The notes: generated by a model from the sequence alone, not told the origin. A DNA stretch of 64,000 nt from JAOAGA01 sp964540515 (GCA_964540515.1 CAZIMS010000007.1:62001-126000), one strand, 5' to 3'. Counted from the first letter of the stretch, positions 51,369-61,398 are shown. Translations and numbers: made by a program.

Positions 51369-52102
51369 ACTTTATTTCTGATTGCATAGAGTAGATACTC
51401 TTTATTACCCTTCTGACCTAATATAGGTGAGACCATTATACCGACCATCTCTAAGCCTAAAGTTCTTGAAAAATCAGTTATCTTAGATACGGCTTTCTCT
51501 CTAAAAGACTCTTCTCTTACCACTCCTCCTTTGCCAATCTCCTTAGGAGAAAGCTCAAACTGGGGTTTGATAAGAGCCACCACCCCCCCTTCTTCCTTCA
51601 AGAACATTATTGCCTTGGGTAAAATTAAGGTCAACGATATAAAAGATACATCAATTGTTACAAAATCCACCTTCTCAGGGATAAAATCATCCTCCACATA
51701 ACGAAAGTTAACCTTTTCTATATTAACTACCCTATCAGATTTCCTTAATTTGTCATCAATCAATCCATATCCAACATCTACAGCATAAACTTTCTTCGCT
51801 CCAAACCTAAGCAGACAATCAGTAAACCCACCAGTTGAGGCACCAATATCAAGTGCAATCTTATCCTTCACATCTATAGTAAAGTTTTTTATTGCTGCCT
51901 CTAACTTTAAACCACCTCTGCTAACATAGGGCATATCTTCTCTTATCTCTATCTGACAATCTACGGCAATACTTTCACCTGCCTTCTCAATCTTATTACC
52001 ATTTGCATAGACCTTACCCATCATAATGAGAGTTTTTGCCTTACTTCTTGAATCTACAAAGCCTCTCTGAAAAATTAGCTCATCTGCCCTGATTTTTTTC
52101 AT
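51359..52102 (-). CDS. tlyA: TlyA family rRNA methyltransferase
   Basis: A 247-residue protein with an N-terminal S4 RNA-binding domain (1-65, RADELIFQRGFVDSRSKAK) and an FtsJ-like methyltransferase domain with SAM motif LDIGASTGGFTDCLL and VYAVDVGYG. It probably methylates rRNA ribose; haemolysin labels for this family are historical. It follows dxs by 8 bases. The ispA-dxs-tlyA order, with xseB, is conserved in many bacteria. Confidence 0.92.
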   Translation of the reverse strand: MKKIRADELIFQRGFVDSRSKAKTLIMMGKVYANGNKIEKAGESIAVDCQIEIREDMPYVSRGGLKLEAAIKNFTIDVKDKIALDIGASTGGFTDCLLRFGAKKVYAVDVGYGLIDDKLRKSDRVVNIEKVNFRYVEDDFIPEKVDFVTIDVSFISLTLILPKAIMFLKEEGGVVALIKPQFELSPKEIGKGGVVREESFREKAVSKITDFSRTLGLEMVGIMVSPILGQKGNKEYLLYAIRNKVLS

Positions 52103-52110
52103 TTGAAAAA

Positions 52111-53967
52111 CTAAAGGAGGTGATTCTTTACATAAGAATAAATGCTTTGGGAAGTTAAAGAATATTTTTCTTTTAAGATACTTAAAGGACCTTGCTCAAC
52201 AAATTTGTCAGGCAACCCTAAAATTTTTATATTACTATTTATCCCCCTTTTACTTGCCAGTTCAAGGACGGCACTTCCTAACCCACCTACAACTGTATTT
52301 TCTTCAATAGTAACAATTAATCTATGAGTTCTTAATATCTTATCAATTTTTTCTTCATCTAAGGGCTTTATAAATCTTGCGTTAAAAATTGTAATATCAA
52401 TACCTTCTTTATCAAACATTTCCCTTACTTTTAATAGCTCATATAAAACTGGTCCCACACTAATAAAGGCTATATCACTTCCTTCTCTCAAAAACTTACC
52501 TCTGCCTATCTCAATATCCTCAATAGGCTCATCTGATATTACAGCAGCTCCTCGAGGGTATCTAATACAACAAGGTTTATCCCATTTTAGTGATGATCTC
52601 ATTAAAGAGATTAGCTCCTTATCATCCTTTGGTGCTGCTATTACTATATTAGGGATGCATCTTAGATAGGAGAGATCAAACTGTCCGTGATGAGTTGGTC
52701 CATCCTCTCCTACTAATCCTGCCCTATCTATGGCAAAACAAACTGGTAAGTTTTGAAGAGCTACATCGTGGACAATCATATCAAAACTTCTTTGAAGAAA
52801 GGTAGAATAAATAGCTACAAAGGGCCTATATCCTTCCAGGGCAAGACCTGCAGCAAAGGTGACAGCATGTTGCTCTGCAATACCAACATCAAAAAATTTT
52901 TCTTTATGTTTATCTGCAAAAGTTTTTAAGCCTGTTCCTGACCTCATTGCTGCCGTAATAGCAACTATTTTGTCATTTTCTTCAGCCAGTTGCGACAGCG
53001 TCTCCCCAAAGATATCAGTGAAACTTATCTCTTTTGGCTTTAAAACTCTACCAGACTCTTTGTCAAAAGGTGGAACCCCATGAAAAAACTCAGCTTCATC
53101 CTCTGCTGGCTTATATCCCTTTCCCTTCTTTGTATAGGTATGAACAAGTATGGGACCATCGAGATTTTTCAAATTTTTAAAAGTTTCTATAAGATTATTT
53201 ATATCGTGACCATTTATAGGTCCTACATACTTAAGACCTAACTCCTCAAAAATTATTCCTGGTGTAATGATACTTTTTAACATCTCCTCAGCTCTTTTGG
53301 CAATCTTAAGTAGAGACGAACCAATTCGAGGTATTGATAAAAGGAGTTGCTCAATATCTTTTCTAAATCTTGTATAAAACTCACCAGTGAGTATCCTTGA
53401 TAGATAGGACGATAAAGCTCCTACGTTCTCAGAGATAGACATTTCATTATCATTTAGGATGATTATGAGATTTTTATCTAAGTGACCTGCATTATTAATA
53501 CCTTCAAGGGCAAGACCTGCTGTTAGAGAACCATCACCTATCACTGATATGACTTTATTATATTTACCCTTTAAATCTCTCGCACAGGCAAGACCCAAAG
53601 CCAGAGAGATGGAAGTTGAGCTATGTCCACAGGTTGCCACATCATAGATACTCTCTTCTCTCTTGGGAAAACCTGATATACCTCCATAGGTGCGTAAAGT
53701 ATGAAATACTTCCTTCCTACCTGTAAGTATCTTATGGGCGTAAGATTGATGTCCCACATCCCAGATTATCTTATCTTCAGGTGCATTGAAGACGGTGTGA
53801 ATTGCTATAGCAAGCTCTACAGCACCCAAACTGGAAGCTAAATGCCCTCCATTCTTAGAGACTGTATTAACAATAATATCTCTAATCTCTTTAGCTAGCT
53901 CTTTTAATTCATCAATAGCTAAATCTTTTAAGTCTGAAGGATAATTAACCTTTGATAAAACTGACAT
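52111..53967 (-). CDS. dxs: 1-deoxy-D-xylulose-5-phosphate synthase
   Basis: TPP enzyme that starts the MEP isoprenoid pathway from pyruvate and glyceraldehyde 3-phosphate. Motifs in order: WDVGHQSYAHKILTGR, the TPP motif IGDGSLTAGLALEGINNAG, AEQHAVTFAAGLA and DRAGLVGEDGPTHHG. The 618 residues are standard. Its ATG overlaps the ispA stop by one base, so prenyl precursor and prenyl chain synthesis are coupled. Confidence 0.97.
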   Translation of the reverse strand: MSVLSKVNYPSDLKDLAIDELKELAKEIRDIIVNTVSKNGGHLASSLGAVELAIAIHTVFNAPEDKIIWDVGHQSYAHKILTGRKEVFHTLRTYGGISGFPKREESIYDVATCGHSSTSISLALGLACARDLKGKYNKVISVIGDGSLTAGLALEGINNAGHLDKNLIIILNDNEMSISENVGALSSYLSRILTGEFYTRFRKDIEQLLLSIPRIGSSLLKIAKRAEEMLKSIITPGIIFEELGLKYVGPINGHDINNLIETFKNLKNLDGPILVHTYTKKGKGYKPAEDEAEFFHGVPPFDKESGRVLKPKEISFTDIFGETLSQLAEENDKIVAITAAMRSGTGLKTFADKHKEKFFDVGIAEQHAVTFAAGLALEGYRPFVAIYSTFLQRSFDMIVHDVALQNLPVCFAIDRAGLVGEDGPTHHGQFDLSYLRCIPNIVIAAPKDDKELISLMRSSLKWDKPCCIRYPRGAAVISDEPIEDIEIGRGKFLREGSDIAFISVGPVLYELLKVREMFDKEGIDITIFNARFIKPLDEEKIDKILRTHRLIVTIEENTVVGGLGSAVLELASKRGINSNIKILGLPDKFVEQGPLSILKEKYSLTSQSIYSYVKNHLL

Positions 53968-54854
53968 TAGCTCTGTCTATCCCTTAAATATTTTGCAAAA
54001 TCCTCTAATATCTTAGCCTTTTTACCATAATGAGTTATCGCCTCTATGGCATCATTAGTTAAATTATTAAGTAATTCCTTTGATTCTTTAATACCTATTA
54101 TAGATGGATAGGTATTCTTTTTCTTCTCAATATCTGCACCTATCTTCTTCCCTAATTTCTCAAAGGAACCTTCTATATCAAGGATATCATCCATAATCTG
54201 AAAGGCTAAACCAATCTTCTTACCATAAGTTGTAAGTCTCTGGAGGTCTTTTTTTGTAATCTTAGATAAGAGGGCTCCGACCCTTATAGAAGCAAGAATT
54301 AAGGCACCAGTTTTGTGAGTATGGATATACTCTATTGTAGCAAAGTCAATCTCTTTGTTTTCAGAAATTATATCCATAACCTGACCACCTACAACACCTT
54401 TTATCCCACATCTATAGGCTACCTCATAAATAGCTAATAGTGCCTTCTTAGGACTTACAAGATTAGATAGACTATGCTCTGACATAATTCTAAATGCCTC
54501 TGTAAGCAGCGCATCACCGGCAAGTATTGCTATAGCATCTCCATAGACCTTATGGTTTGTCAACTTGCCTCTCCTGTAATCATCATTATCCATCGCAGGT
54601 AGGTCATCGTGAATTAAGGTGTAGGTGTGAATCATCTCAATGGCACAGGCGAAAGGTAAAACCTTCTCATAGGGCGTATCAAATAGGTCTGCTACAGCAA
54701 GCACAAGAATAGGTCTTATCCTCTTACCACCATCAAGAAGACTATATCTTATTGATTTTGTAAGTATCTCTGGATGGAAATCATTAGGAAAATATTTTTT
54801 TAACTCTTCTTCAATAATCTCTCTTCTTGTATTAAGATAGTTATTTAATCTCAT
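53967..54854 (-). CDS. ispA: Polyprenyl (farnesyl) diphosphate synthase
   Basis: Condenses isopentenyl units. The first Asp-rich motif is DDLPAMDNDD at 83-92, with the chain-length region IEMIHTYTLIH just before it, and the second is FQIMDDILDIEG. The 295 residues fit farnesyl/geranyl diphosphate synthases. It follows xseB by 3 bases. Confidence 0.94.
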   Translation of the reverse strand: MRLNNYLNTRREIIEEELKKYFPNDFHPEILTKSIRYSLLDGGKRIRPILVLAVADLFDTPYEKVLPFACAIEMIHTYTLIHDDLPAMDNDDYRRGKLTNHKVYGDAIAILAGDALLTEAFRIMSEHSLSNLVSPKKALLAIYEVAYRCGIKGVVGGQVMDIISENKEIDFATIEYIHTHKTGALILASIRVGALLSKITKKDLQRLTTYGKKIGLAFQIMDDILDIEGSFEKLGKKIGADIEKKKNTYPSIIGIKESKELLNNLTNDAIEAITHYGKKAKILEDFAKYLRDRQS

Positions 54855-54857
54855 CTA

Positions 54858-55109
54858 TTACGATTCCTCAATATCATCTTTTTTCTCTTCTACAAAATCT
54901 ACTAACTTAAATTTTTCTTCCGATTCTTTTATAAGTATCTCAACTTTTCTCTCAACCTCGTTAAGCTTTTCTTGCAGAAATTTAACAAGTTTAACTCCCT
55001 CTTCAAAAAGCTCCATTGATTCATCAAGGGAGATATCCTCGTTCTCCAGTTTTCTTGTAATGGTCTCCAACTTTTTTAAGGAGTTCTCAAAACTTTTTGT
55101 CTCTTTCAT
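54858..55109 (-). CDS. xseB: Exodeoxyribonuclease VII small subunit
   Basis: An 83-residue coiled-coil subunit of exonuclease VII. The N-terminal FENSLKKLETITRKLENEDI and SLDESMELFEEGVKL are diagnostic. The large subunit gene xseA is not in the window. It is transcribed with ispA; the 55-base gap to the histidine kinase gene (55110-55164) shows no terminator. Confidence 0.93.
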   Translation of the reverse strand: MKETKSFENSLKKLETITRKLENEDISLDESMELFEEGVKLVKFLQEKLNEVERKVEILIKESEEKFKLVDFVEEKKDDIEES

Positions 55110-55164
55110 AATGTTAAACTATAAATTAACAGAAAATAAACAGATAAAAAAGAAAAATTTATTC

Positions 55165-56577
55165 TCAGCTTATAGGTAACCAGACTTTAAAAGTTGTACC
55201 TATTCCATAGTGACTATCAACTGATATATAACCATTATGCCCTTCAATAATCCACTTACAAATACTAAGACCGAGCCCTGCACCCCCGATCTCTCTCTTT
55301 CTAGATTTATCGGCTCTAAAAAACCTATCAAAGATATGGGGAATGTCTTCTTCCTTAATGCCAATACCTGTATCTTCTACATATATGCACAAGCCATTAT
55401 TCTCTCTTCTTGTGTAAACAGAAACTTTGCCATTCTCCTTATTATATTTAATTGCGTTATCGATGAGATTAGTAAACACCTGTCTTAATCTCAAGGCATC
55501 TGCCATTATAGTAATATCTTCAATATCACAACAGTTTAGGATAATATTTTTCTCATTAGCAAAAAGAGAAAGATGTTCACAGAGCTCCGTAAGAAGAGTT
55601 TTTATATTAATCTCTTTCTTTTCAATTAAGACCTCCCCTGCCTCGCTCTTTGATATTAATAGAAGGTCTTCTACAATTCTTACCATTCTTTCTATCTCTT
55701 CAAGTATGCTTACAAGGATATCTTGATACTCCTCAACAGTTCTCTCACTTCTTAAGGCAACCTCAATTAAACCTTTAATAATTGTAAGAGGCGTCCTAAG
55801 CTCATGGGAGGCATCGGCACTAAACTGGGCAGTCTGCATACAGGCCTTATTAAACCTATCAAGCATATCATTAATAGACTGAAAGAGCTCTCTAAACTCA
55901 TCGTCTTTATCCCACTGAGGAAACTTCTTGGGATCTTTAGCTGATATATTCTTAAGCTCTTTACTTAATATGGATAATGGTTTTAAGCCTCTATTAAAAA
56001 TAATAACTCCACCAATGTTTAGCATAGCAATAGTTACGGGAATTATTATAAGTAGAATCTGTAATATTGAGTTTTGTATATTCTCTAACCTAGCTAACGA
56101 AGAGGCTACCTCAATATAGGCTAAAAGCTTGTTATCAACTACTATAGGGTAGAAAATAACTCTTACTCTCTTTTCGTTGGCACCCTCTGGAGCAGGATAA
56201 TCTCTCAAAATTTCCCTATTATTGGCTAAAACTTTTAGATCTTCATAATCTAATTTTAGATCTTGAAAAAAGACATTTTGCGTTGAAGATATAACCTTAC
56301 CATCGTATCTTACTATCCTTACATAACCCTCTGCACCGCTAAAACCTAAAAAGGCTCTTAAGATATTCTCAAAATCTCTTGATGCAATAACAAGATTACC
56401 GCTGCTGATAGGCTTCTCTACTATATAATAGGTTGCCTCTGCAGTTGAATAAAGTCTATTATTGATGCCTTCGTCAACACTGTGGGTTATACCTAAATAC
56501 ATTCCCCCAGCAAAAAAAAGCAAAACGCTTATATTAAAGACATTAGACCATATGGCAATACGTGTTCTAAGATTCAT
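55165..56577 (-). CDS. Sensor histidine kinase
   Basis: A 470-residue membrane kinase. Membrane helices at about 8-30 and 168-194 flank a periplasmic sensor domain of about 135 residues. A HAMP linker, the phosphorylated His258 in SADASHELRTPL, the N box NLIDNAIKYN, G1 DTGIGI and G2 GAGLGLSIC are all present. The layout resembles CusS/heavy-metal type sensors, but the signal is unknown. It follows its response regulator by 13 bases. Confidence 0.92.
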   Translation of the reverse strand: MNLRTRIAIWSNVFNISVLLFFAGGMYLGITHSVDEGINNRLYSTAEATYYIVEKPISSGNLVIASRDFENILRAFLGFSGAEGYVRIVRYDGKVISSTQNVFFQDLKLDYEDLKVLANNREILRDYPAPEGANEKRVRVIFYPIVVDNKLLAYIEVASSLARLENIQNSILQILLIIIPVTIAMLNIGGVIIFNRGLKPLSILSKELKNISAKDPKKFPQWDKDDEFRELFQSINDMLDRFNKACMQTAQFSADASHELRTPLTIIKGLIEVALRSERTVEEYQDILVSILEEIERMVRIVEDLLLISKSEAGEVLIEKKEINIKTLLTELCEHLSLFANEKNIILNCCDIEDITIMADALRLRQVFTNLIDNAIKYNKENGKVSVYTRRENNGLCIYVEDTGIGIKEEDIPHIFDRFFRADKSRKREIGGAGLGLSICKWIIEGHNGYISVDSHYGIGTTFKVWLPIS

Positions 56578-56590
56578 TAACCTTCAGTTA

Positions 56591-57265
56591 TTAATCTTTT
56601 AACATATATCCTACACCACGAACGGTGTGGATCAGTTTTTTTGAGCTATCTTTATCTATCTTTCGTCTTAGATAGTTAATGTATACATCTATTATATTAG
56701 TAAGACTGTCAAACTGATACTCCCATACATTCTCAGCTATCATAGTTCTTGTAAGTATTCTATTCTTGTTCCTTGCCATGTACTCTAAAAGACCATACTC
56801 CTTAGAGGTAAGCTCAATCTCTTTACCCCCTCTTGTTACCTTTCTCGTTACAGGGTCGATAACAAGATCGTGAATCTGTATAGGCAAAGCCTTTTCTATA
56901 GCATGTCCTCTTCTTAAAAGTGCCCTTACCCTTGCAAGGAGCTCCTCAAAGGCAAAAGGTTTTGTCATATAATCGTCGGCCCCAGCATCAAGCCCAATCA
57001 CTTTATCTTGAGTTGTATCTTTTGCTGTTAACATCATTATAGGTTTAACAATCCCTCTTTTTTTTATTTCTTTTAAAACCTCTATACCATCTTTACCAGG
57101 AAGCATAACATCAAGTATTATAAGCTCATAGTCTACAGAAGAGACCATCTCTAAGGCCTTATTACCATCTTCAGCGACATCAACAGAAAGTCCTTCTTCT
57201 TCAAAACCTTTTTTTATAAAATTAGCAACCTTTTTTTCATCTTCTACCAACAATATTTTCATCAT
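56591..57265 (-). CDS. OmpR-family response regulator
   Basis: A 224-residue transcription regulator: receiver domain with Asp52 (LDVMLPG) and TAKD and KPF motifs, and a C-terminal winged helix with ELTSKEYGLLEYMARNKNRI and INYLRRKIDKD. It is the partner of the histidine kinase. Two consecutive ATG codons (57265, 57262) follow GGGAGG; the second has better spacing. A palindrome lies 22 bases upstream. Confidence 0.93.
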   Translation of the reverse strand: MMKILLVEDEKKVANFIKKGFEEEGLSVDVAEDGNKALEMVSSVDYELIILDVMLPGKDGIEVLKEIKKRGIVKPIMMLTAKDTTQDKVIGLDAGADDYMTKPFAFEELLARVRALLRRGHAIEKALPIQIHDLVIDPVTRKVTRGGKEIELTSKEYGLLEYMARNKNRILTRTMIAENVWEYQFDSLTNIIDVYINYLRRKIDKDSSKKLIHTVRGVGYMLKD

Positions 57266-57286
57266 ATTACCTCCCTGTTTTTAATC

Positions 57287-57311
57287 TAATTGTGATATTG
57301 TATCACAATTA
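57287..57311. promoter_or_regulatory. Palindrome between tyrA and the two-component operon
   Basis: TAATTGTGATA and TATCACAATTA are perfect 11-base complements around a TTG centre (25 bases). It is the only such element in the 65-base gap. It could be an operator for a dimeric repressor or activator, or, as RNA, a hairpin that ends the tyrA operon or shapes the regulator leader. The half-sites resemble CRP-type TGTGA/TCACA, but the spacing is 7 rather than 6 bases. Confidence 0.55.
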
Positions 57312-57330
57312 AATTAAAAAGATAAGTATC

Positions 57331-58188
57331 TTATTTATCTAAAAGAGATTTTTTAGATTTATCAAGATAAGTGAATATATCATTTTCATCTAAATTTTCA
57401 ATCATTTTTTTAAGTTCTTCCAAACTTCTTTGGAAATCTTCTATGGCCTTTACAATATTTTTTTTATTTGAGATAAAGATATCCGTCCACATCCTTGCAT
57501 CGCTCTTTGCAATCCGAGTAAAGTCTCTAAAACCGCCACCGGCATACTTGATTAGCCTCTTGCCATTATACAATTTGTCCTTGACGGAGTAAGACAAACT
57601 AAAAGATATAGTATGGGGCATGTGACTTACGTAAGCCATAATCTCATCGTGTATATCAGGAGAGGTAATCTCAACCAACATTCCTAAGCTTTCCCATACC
57701 TTAACAACTCTCTCTAAGTTGGTCTTCGAAGTGTTTTTGGTTTCAACTACTATACATAAGCTACCATCAAAGAGACTTGAGAAACCTGCTTCTGGTCCTG
57801 ACTTTTCTGTCCCTGCGATTGGATGGGCACCAATATAGTTTTTATAGGGGAAAAATTTTTCTGCCTCATAAACAAAATTTTTGACACTTCCACCATCTGT
57901 AACTATAGTATTCTCTGAAACATATGTGGACAGCTCTTTTAAGATATCAGGTATAGTTAAAACTGGGGTGGATACAACAATAATATCGCACCCCTTGCCT
58001 ATCTCTTCAATAGAATCAATCTTTCTATCAATAATCCCAAGTTCCAAAGCCTTTAATGCCGAATTACCAGATAGAGAGTATCCCCAAATCTCTTTACAAA
58101 GATTTCTCTCTCTATAGGCTAAGGCAAAAGAGGCACCAATAAGCCCAACCCCTATAACTCCAAGACGATTAAAATAAGACTTATTCAC
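57331..58188 (-). CDS. tyrA: Prephenate/arogenate dehydrogenase
   Basis: A 285-residue dehydrogenase for tyrosine synthesis. NAD motif GVIGVGLIGAS at the N-terminus, then GAHPIAGTEKSG and AYVSHMPHTISFSL, where the His residues contact substrate. No chorismate mutase or ACT domain is attached. It overlaps aroF by 8 bases and ends the dnaE-pheA-hisC-aroF-tyrA unit. Confidence 0.93.
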   Translation of the reverse strand: MNKSYFNRLGVIGVGLIGASFALAYRERNLCKEIWGYSLSGNSALKALELGIIDRKIDSIEEIGKGCDIIVVSTPVLTIPDILKELSTYVSENTIVTDGGSVKNFVYEAEKFFPYKNYIGAHPIAGTEKSGPEAGFSSLFDGSLCIVVETKNTSKTNLERVVKVWESLGMLVEITSPDIHDEIMAYVSHMPHTISFSLSYSVKDKLYNGKRLIKYAGGGFRDFTRIAKSDARMWTDIFISNKKNIVKAIEDFQRSLEELKKMIENLDENDIFTYLDKSKKSLLDK

Positions 58189-59197
58189 AGGTTCTCTCCA
58201 CTAACTTAGCTATTTCTCTTATCTTTTTCATTAGATCTGAAAACTTTTTTGGTTTTAGTGATTGAGAACCATCACTAAGAGCTTTATCTGGTTGGGGATG
58301 AACCTCTATCATAAGACCATCGGCACCACAAGCTATCGCCGATAAAGACATAGGTGCCACTAAATCCCAATGTCCTGTACCGTGACTTGGATCAACAAAA
58401 ACAGGTAAATGACTCAATTTTTTAATCAAGGGTATAGCGGAAAGGTCTAAGGTATTTCTTGTGGCTGTCTCAAATGTTCTTATCCCTCTCTCACAGAGGA
58501 TTATCTTTTTATTTCCCTCTGAAGCTATATACTCAGCTGCCATAAGAAGCTCATTTATAGTAGAGCTAAGACCCCTTTTTAAGATAACTGGTTTGTCTAT
58601 CTTACCTACTTCTAAAAGCAATCTAAAATTTTGCATATTTCTCGCACCAATCTGTATTATATCGGCATATTTACATAGAAGATCTGTATCTCTTGGATCC
58701 ATAAGCTCTGTAATTATTGGAAGCCCGAACTCCTTTTTGGCTTCATGCAATAACTTTAAGCCCTCTTCTCCTAATCCCTGAAAGGTATAGGGAGATGTTC
58801 TCGGTTTATAGGCTCCACCTCTTAAAAATTTTGCTCCACCCTCTTTGACCTCCTTGGCTGTCTCAAAAAGCAGCTCCTTACTCTCAACGGCACAGGGACC
58901 AGCTACAACTACAATATTTTTTCCACCAATAGAAATCCCATCTACCTCTATAATAGTATCTTCTTTCTGAAAATCTCTACTTACAAGTTTATAGGGCTTT
59001 AATATAGGTACTGCATTTTCAATACCAGGAAAAGACTCAAAGGGAAGATTGCGTATCTTTGACTCATCTCCTATAGCACCTATTATTGTCCTTTCTTCTC
59101 CCTTTGAGAGATGGGGTTTTAGTCCGTATTTTTGTATTAACTCAATTACATCTTGTATCTCCTTATCTGTAGCATCTTTTTTCATTACAAATATCAT
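58181..59197 (-). CDS. aroF: DAHP synthase, class I-beta
   Basis: First enzyme of the shikimate pathway, condensing phosphoenolpyruvate and erythrose 4-phosphate. The 338 residues include an N-terminal ferredoxin-like domain (1-70), a feedback-inhibition domain in studied enzymes of this type, then VVAGPCAVES, LRGGAYKPRTSPY, VILKRGLSSTI and the metal-binding FVDPSHGTGH. It follows hisC by 18 bases. Confidence 0.95.
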   Translation of the reverse strand: MIFVMKKDATDKEIQDVIELIQKYGLKPHLSKGEERTIIGAIGDESKIRNLPFESFPGIENAVPILKPYKLVSRDFQKEDTIIEVDGISIGGKNIVVVAGPCAVESKELLFETAKEVKEGGAKFLRGGAYKPRTSPYTFQGLGEEGLKLLHEAKKEFGLPIITELMDPRDTDLLCKYADIIQIGARNMQNFRLLLEVGKIDKPVILKRGLSSTINELLMAAEYIASEGNKKIILCERGIRTFETATRNTLDLSAIPLIKKLSHLPVFVDPSHGTGHWDLVAPMSLSAIACGADGLMIEVHPQPDKALSDGSQSLKPKKFSDLMKKIREIAKLVERTCE

Positions 59198-59215
59198 AAA
59201 GGTTTCCTCCTATAA

Positions 59216-60301
59216 TCAGCTTTTTAATACTTTCTTAATGGCTTTTATAAATTTCTTGTTCTCTTCCATTAAACCTACCGAGACTCTTAGGTAGTCTGGC
59301 AAGCCATAACCACCTACAGGTCTTACTATCACACCTTCTTTTAGAAGTTTATTGTAAAGATCCATCGCCTTAATAGGTGATTTTATAAGTACAAAGTTAC
59401 CATAGGATTTCTCATATTCAATCTTTAACTTCTTAAACTCTTCGTAGAGATATGATAGACCTGCTTTAGTAAGCTCTTTTGTTTTATTAATATGCTCTAC
59501 ATCATCAAGAGCACCTAAGGCAGCAAATTGTGCAAGGGTATTCACATTAAAGGGTTCTCTCACCCTATTCATATAGTTAATAATTTCTTTATCCGCAACT
59601 GCATATCCAACCCTTAACCCTGCAAGACCGTAGATCTTAGAGAAGGTTCTTACTACGATAAGGTTTTTATATTTCTTAAGATACTTCAAACCATCAGGAT
59701 AACTTTTTTCTTCTACGTACTCCCTATAGGCCTCATCAAGAACCACAATAACATTATCAGGAACAGTGCTCATAAAATCTTCAAACTCTTTTTTGTTAAA
59801 CATTGTACCTGTTGGATTATTTGGATTAGCAAGGTAAATCATCTTCGTATTCTTATTAATGTAATCTTTCATCTTTGAAAGGTCATGGGAAAGCCCCTTT
59901 GCTGGCACTTCATGGTATTTTGCTCCTAATGCCTGAGCAACAAGCTTATATACAATAAAGGCATATTGAGAAAATATTATTTCATCATTAGCCTCATAAA
60001 AAGTTCTGCCGATAATCTCAAGTACTTCGTTTGAACCATTCCCAAAAATAATATTTTCCATGGGGACATTTATCTTTTCAGAGAGCTTATTGGCTAAATA
60101 ATAGCAACCCCCTTCGGGGTATCGATGAAGGCTACCTATATATTTTTTCATCATAGCAATACCCTTCTTAGATGGACCTAAGGGGTTCTCATTACTGGCA
60201 AGTTTAACGGCAGATTTTATACCCAACTCTCTCTCTAACTCTTCTACTGGCTTACCAGGTACATAGGGTATAAGCTTTTCAATATGACTTCCAACTTTCA
60301 T
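59216..60301 (-). CDS. hisC: Histidinol-phosphate/aromatic aminotransferase
   Basis: A 361-residue PLP enzyme of aminotransferase class I. It shows VKLASNENPLGPS, NPNNPTGTMF, DEAYREY and the PLP lysine in VRTFSKIYGLAGLRVGYA, all HisC-like. Lying between pheA and aroF, it likely transaminates phenylpyruvate or 4-hydroxyphenylpyruvate, alone or besides histidinol phosphate. Confidence 0.92.
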   Translation of the reverse strand: MKVGSHIEKLIPYVPGKPVEELERELGIKSAVKLASNENPLGPSKKGIAMMKKYIGSLHRYPEGGCYYLANKLSEKINVPMENIIFGNGSNEVLEIIGRTFYEANDEIIFSQYAFIVYKLVAQALGAKYHEVPAKGLSHDLSKMKDYINKNTKMIYLANPNNPTGTMFNKKEFEDFMSTVPDNVIVVLDEAYREYVEEKSYPDGLKYLKKYKNLIVVRTFSKIYGLAGLRVGYAVADKEIINYMNRVREPFNVNTLAQFAALGALDDVEHINKTKELTKAGLSYLYEEFKKLKIEYEKSYGNFVLIKSPIKAMDLYNKLLKEGVIVRPVGGYGLPDYLRVSVGLMEENKKFIKAIKKVLKS

Positions 60302-60303
60302 CT

Positions 60304-61398
60304 TTATTCCTCCCTTTTAAATTTTGGATAAGAACCTATCATTTTCAAAAAAACTGACTTCCTTCTTAACTCTTCTATAGCATCTGATACATTTTTCTCA
60401 TCAATATGCCCATCAAGGTCAACAAAAAAGACATACTCCCACGCTTTAGTCTTTACAGGCCTTGATTCTATTTTGGTAAGATTTATATGCCTTTTTGCAA
60501 AGGGTGATAGCATATTATATAGCGCTCCAGGCTCATCTTTTATCGAAAAAAGAATACTTGTCTTATCATTACCAGTCCTTTTATGTTTAATCTTCCCTAC
60601 AATTAAAAATCTTGTTGAGTTTTCATTAATATCCTGTATGTTTCTCTCAATAACATTAAGGTCATAAATCTTTGCAGCAGACTCACCTGCAATAGCAGCC
60701 GATGCTTCTTCATCTTTCTTAGCCATCTCAGCAGCCTCTGCAGTGCTGTTAACTTCTATCAAGACACAGTGGGGCAAATTTTTTTCTAACCATTGTCTAC
60801 ATTGGGCAAAGGCCTGTGGATGGGAGTATATCTTTCTTAGCTCCTCTCTTCTAGTAAGCCTTGAAACAAGGCAGTGAGTTATAGGCAAAATTATCTCTCC
60901 GCTTATTAGCAAGTCATATTTTAGAAACATATCTAAGGTATAAGATACCACGCCTTCTGTAGAGTTCTCAACAGGCACAACCCCTAAATCTGACCTGCCT
61001 TTAGCTACCTCATCAAATATATCCGATATAGATCTAAGGGCAACATACTGGGCATTTTGTCCAAAATATCTAAGTGCCGCATCATGGGTAAAGGTTGCGG
61101 TAGGCCCTAAAAAGGCTACTTTAAGGGGTTTCTCAAGAGATAAACAGGCAGATATAATCTCTCTAAAAACAGGTTTTATGGCATTTTTAGGAAACTCTCC
61201 CTTACTTCTGCTTATTAATCTTTTAATTATCTCCTCTTCACGGTGGGGTACATAAAAGCCTGACTTTATCTTTTTCTTTATTTTAGCTACCTTTTTAACC
61301 AGCTGTGCCCTCTTCTCAAGCAAATCAAGGATATTATCATCTATCTCATCTATCTCATCTCTAACTTGTTTTAATTCATTACTTACCTTATCAGTCAT
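60304..61398 (-). CDS. pheA: Chorismate mutase/prephenate dehydratase
   Basis: A 364-residue P-protein for phenylalanine synthesis: AroQ chorismate mutase (1-85, VRDEIDEIDDNILDLLEKRAQLV), prephenate dehydratase (about 93-270, with FLGPTATFTHDAA, PVENSTEGVV and NSTRFLIVG), and an ACT domain (about 280-355) with DEPGALYNML and ESRP for feedback control. Its ATG directly abuts the dnaE stop. Confidence 0.96.
   Translation of the reverse strand: MTDKVSNELKQVRDEIDEIDDNILDLLEKRAQLVKKVAKIKKKIKSGFYVPHREEEIIKRLISRSKGEFPKNAIKPVFREIISACLSLEKPLKVAFLGPTATFTHDAALRYFGQNAQYVALRSISDIFDEVAKGRSDLGVVPVENSTEGVVSYTLDMFLKYDLLISGEIILPITHCLVSRLTRREELRKIYSHPQAFAQCRQWLEKNLPHCVLIEVNSTAEAAEMAKKDEEASAAIAGESAAKIYDLNVIERNIQDINENSTRFLIVGKIKHKRTGNDKTSILFSIKDEPGALYNMLSPFAKRHINLTKIESRPVKTKAWEYVFFVDLDGHIDEKNVSDAIEELRRKSVFLKMIGSYPKFKREE

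Noticed and set aside
57291..57307. CRP or FNR site in the palindrome
   Set aside because: The half-sites TGTGA and TCACA are 7 bases apart instead of 6, and the FNR pattern TTGAT-N4-ATCAA is not met.
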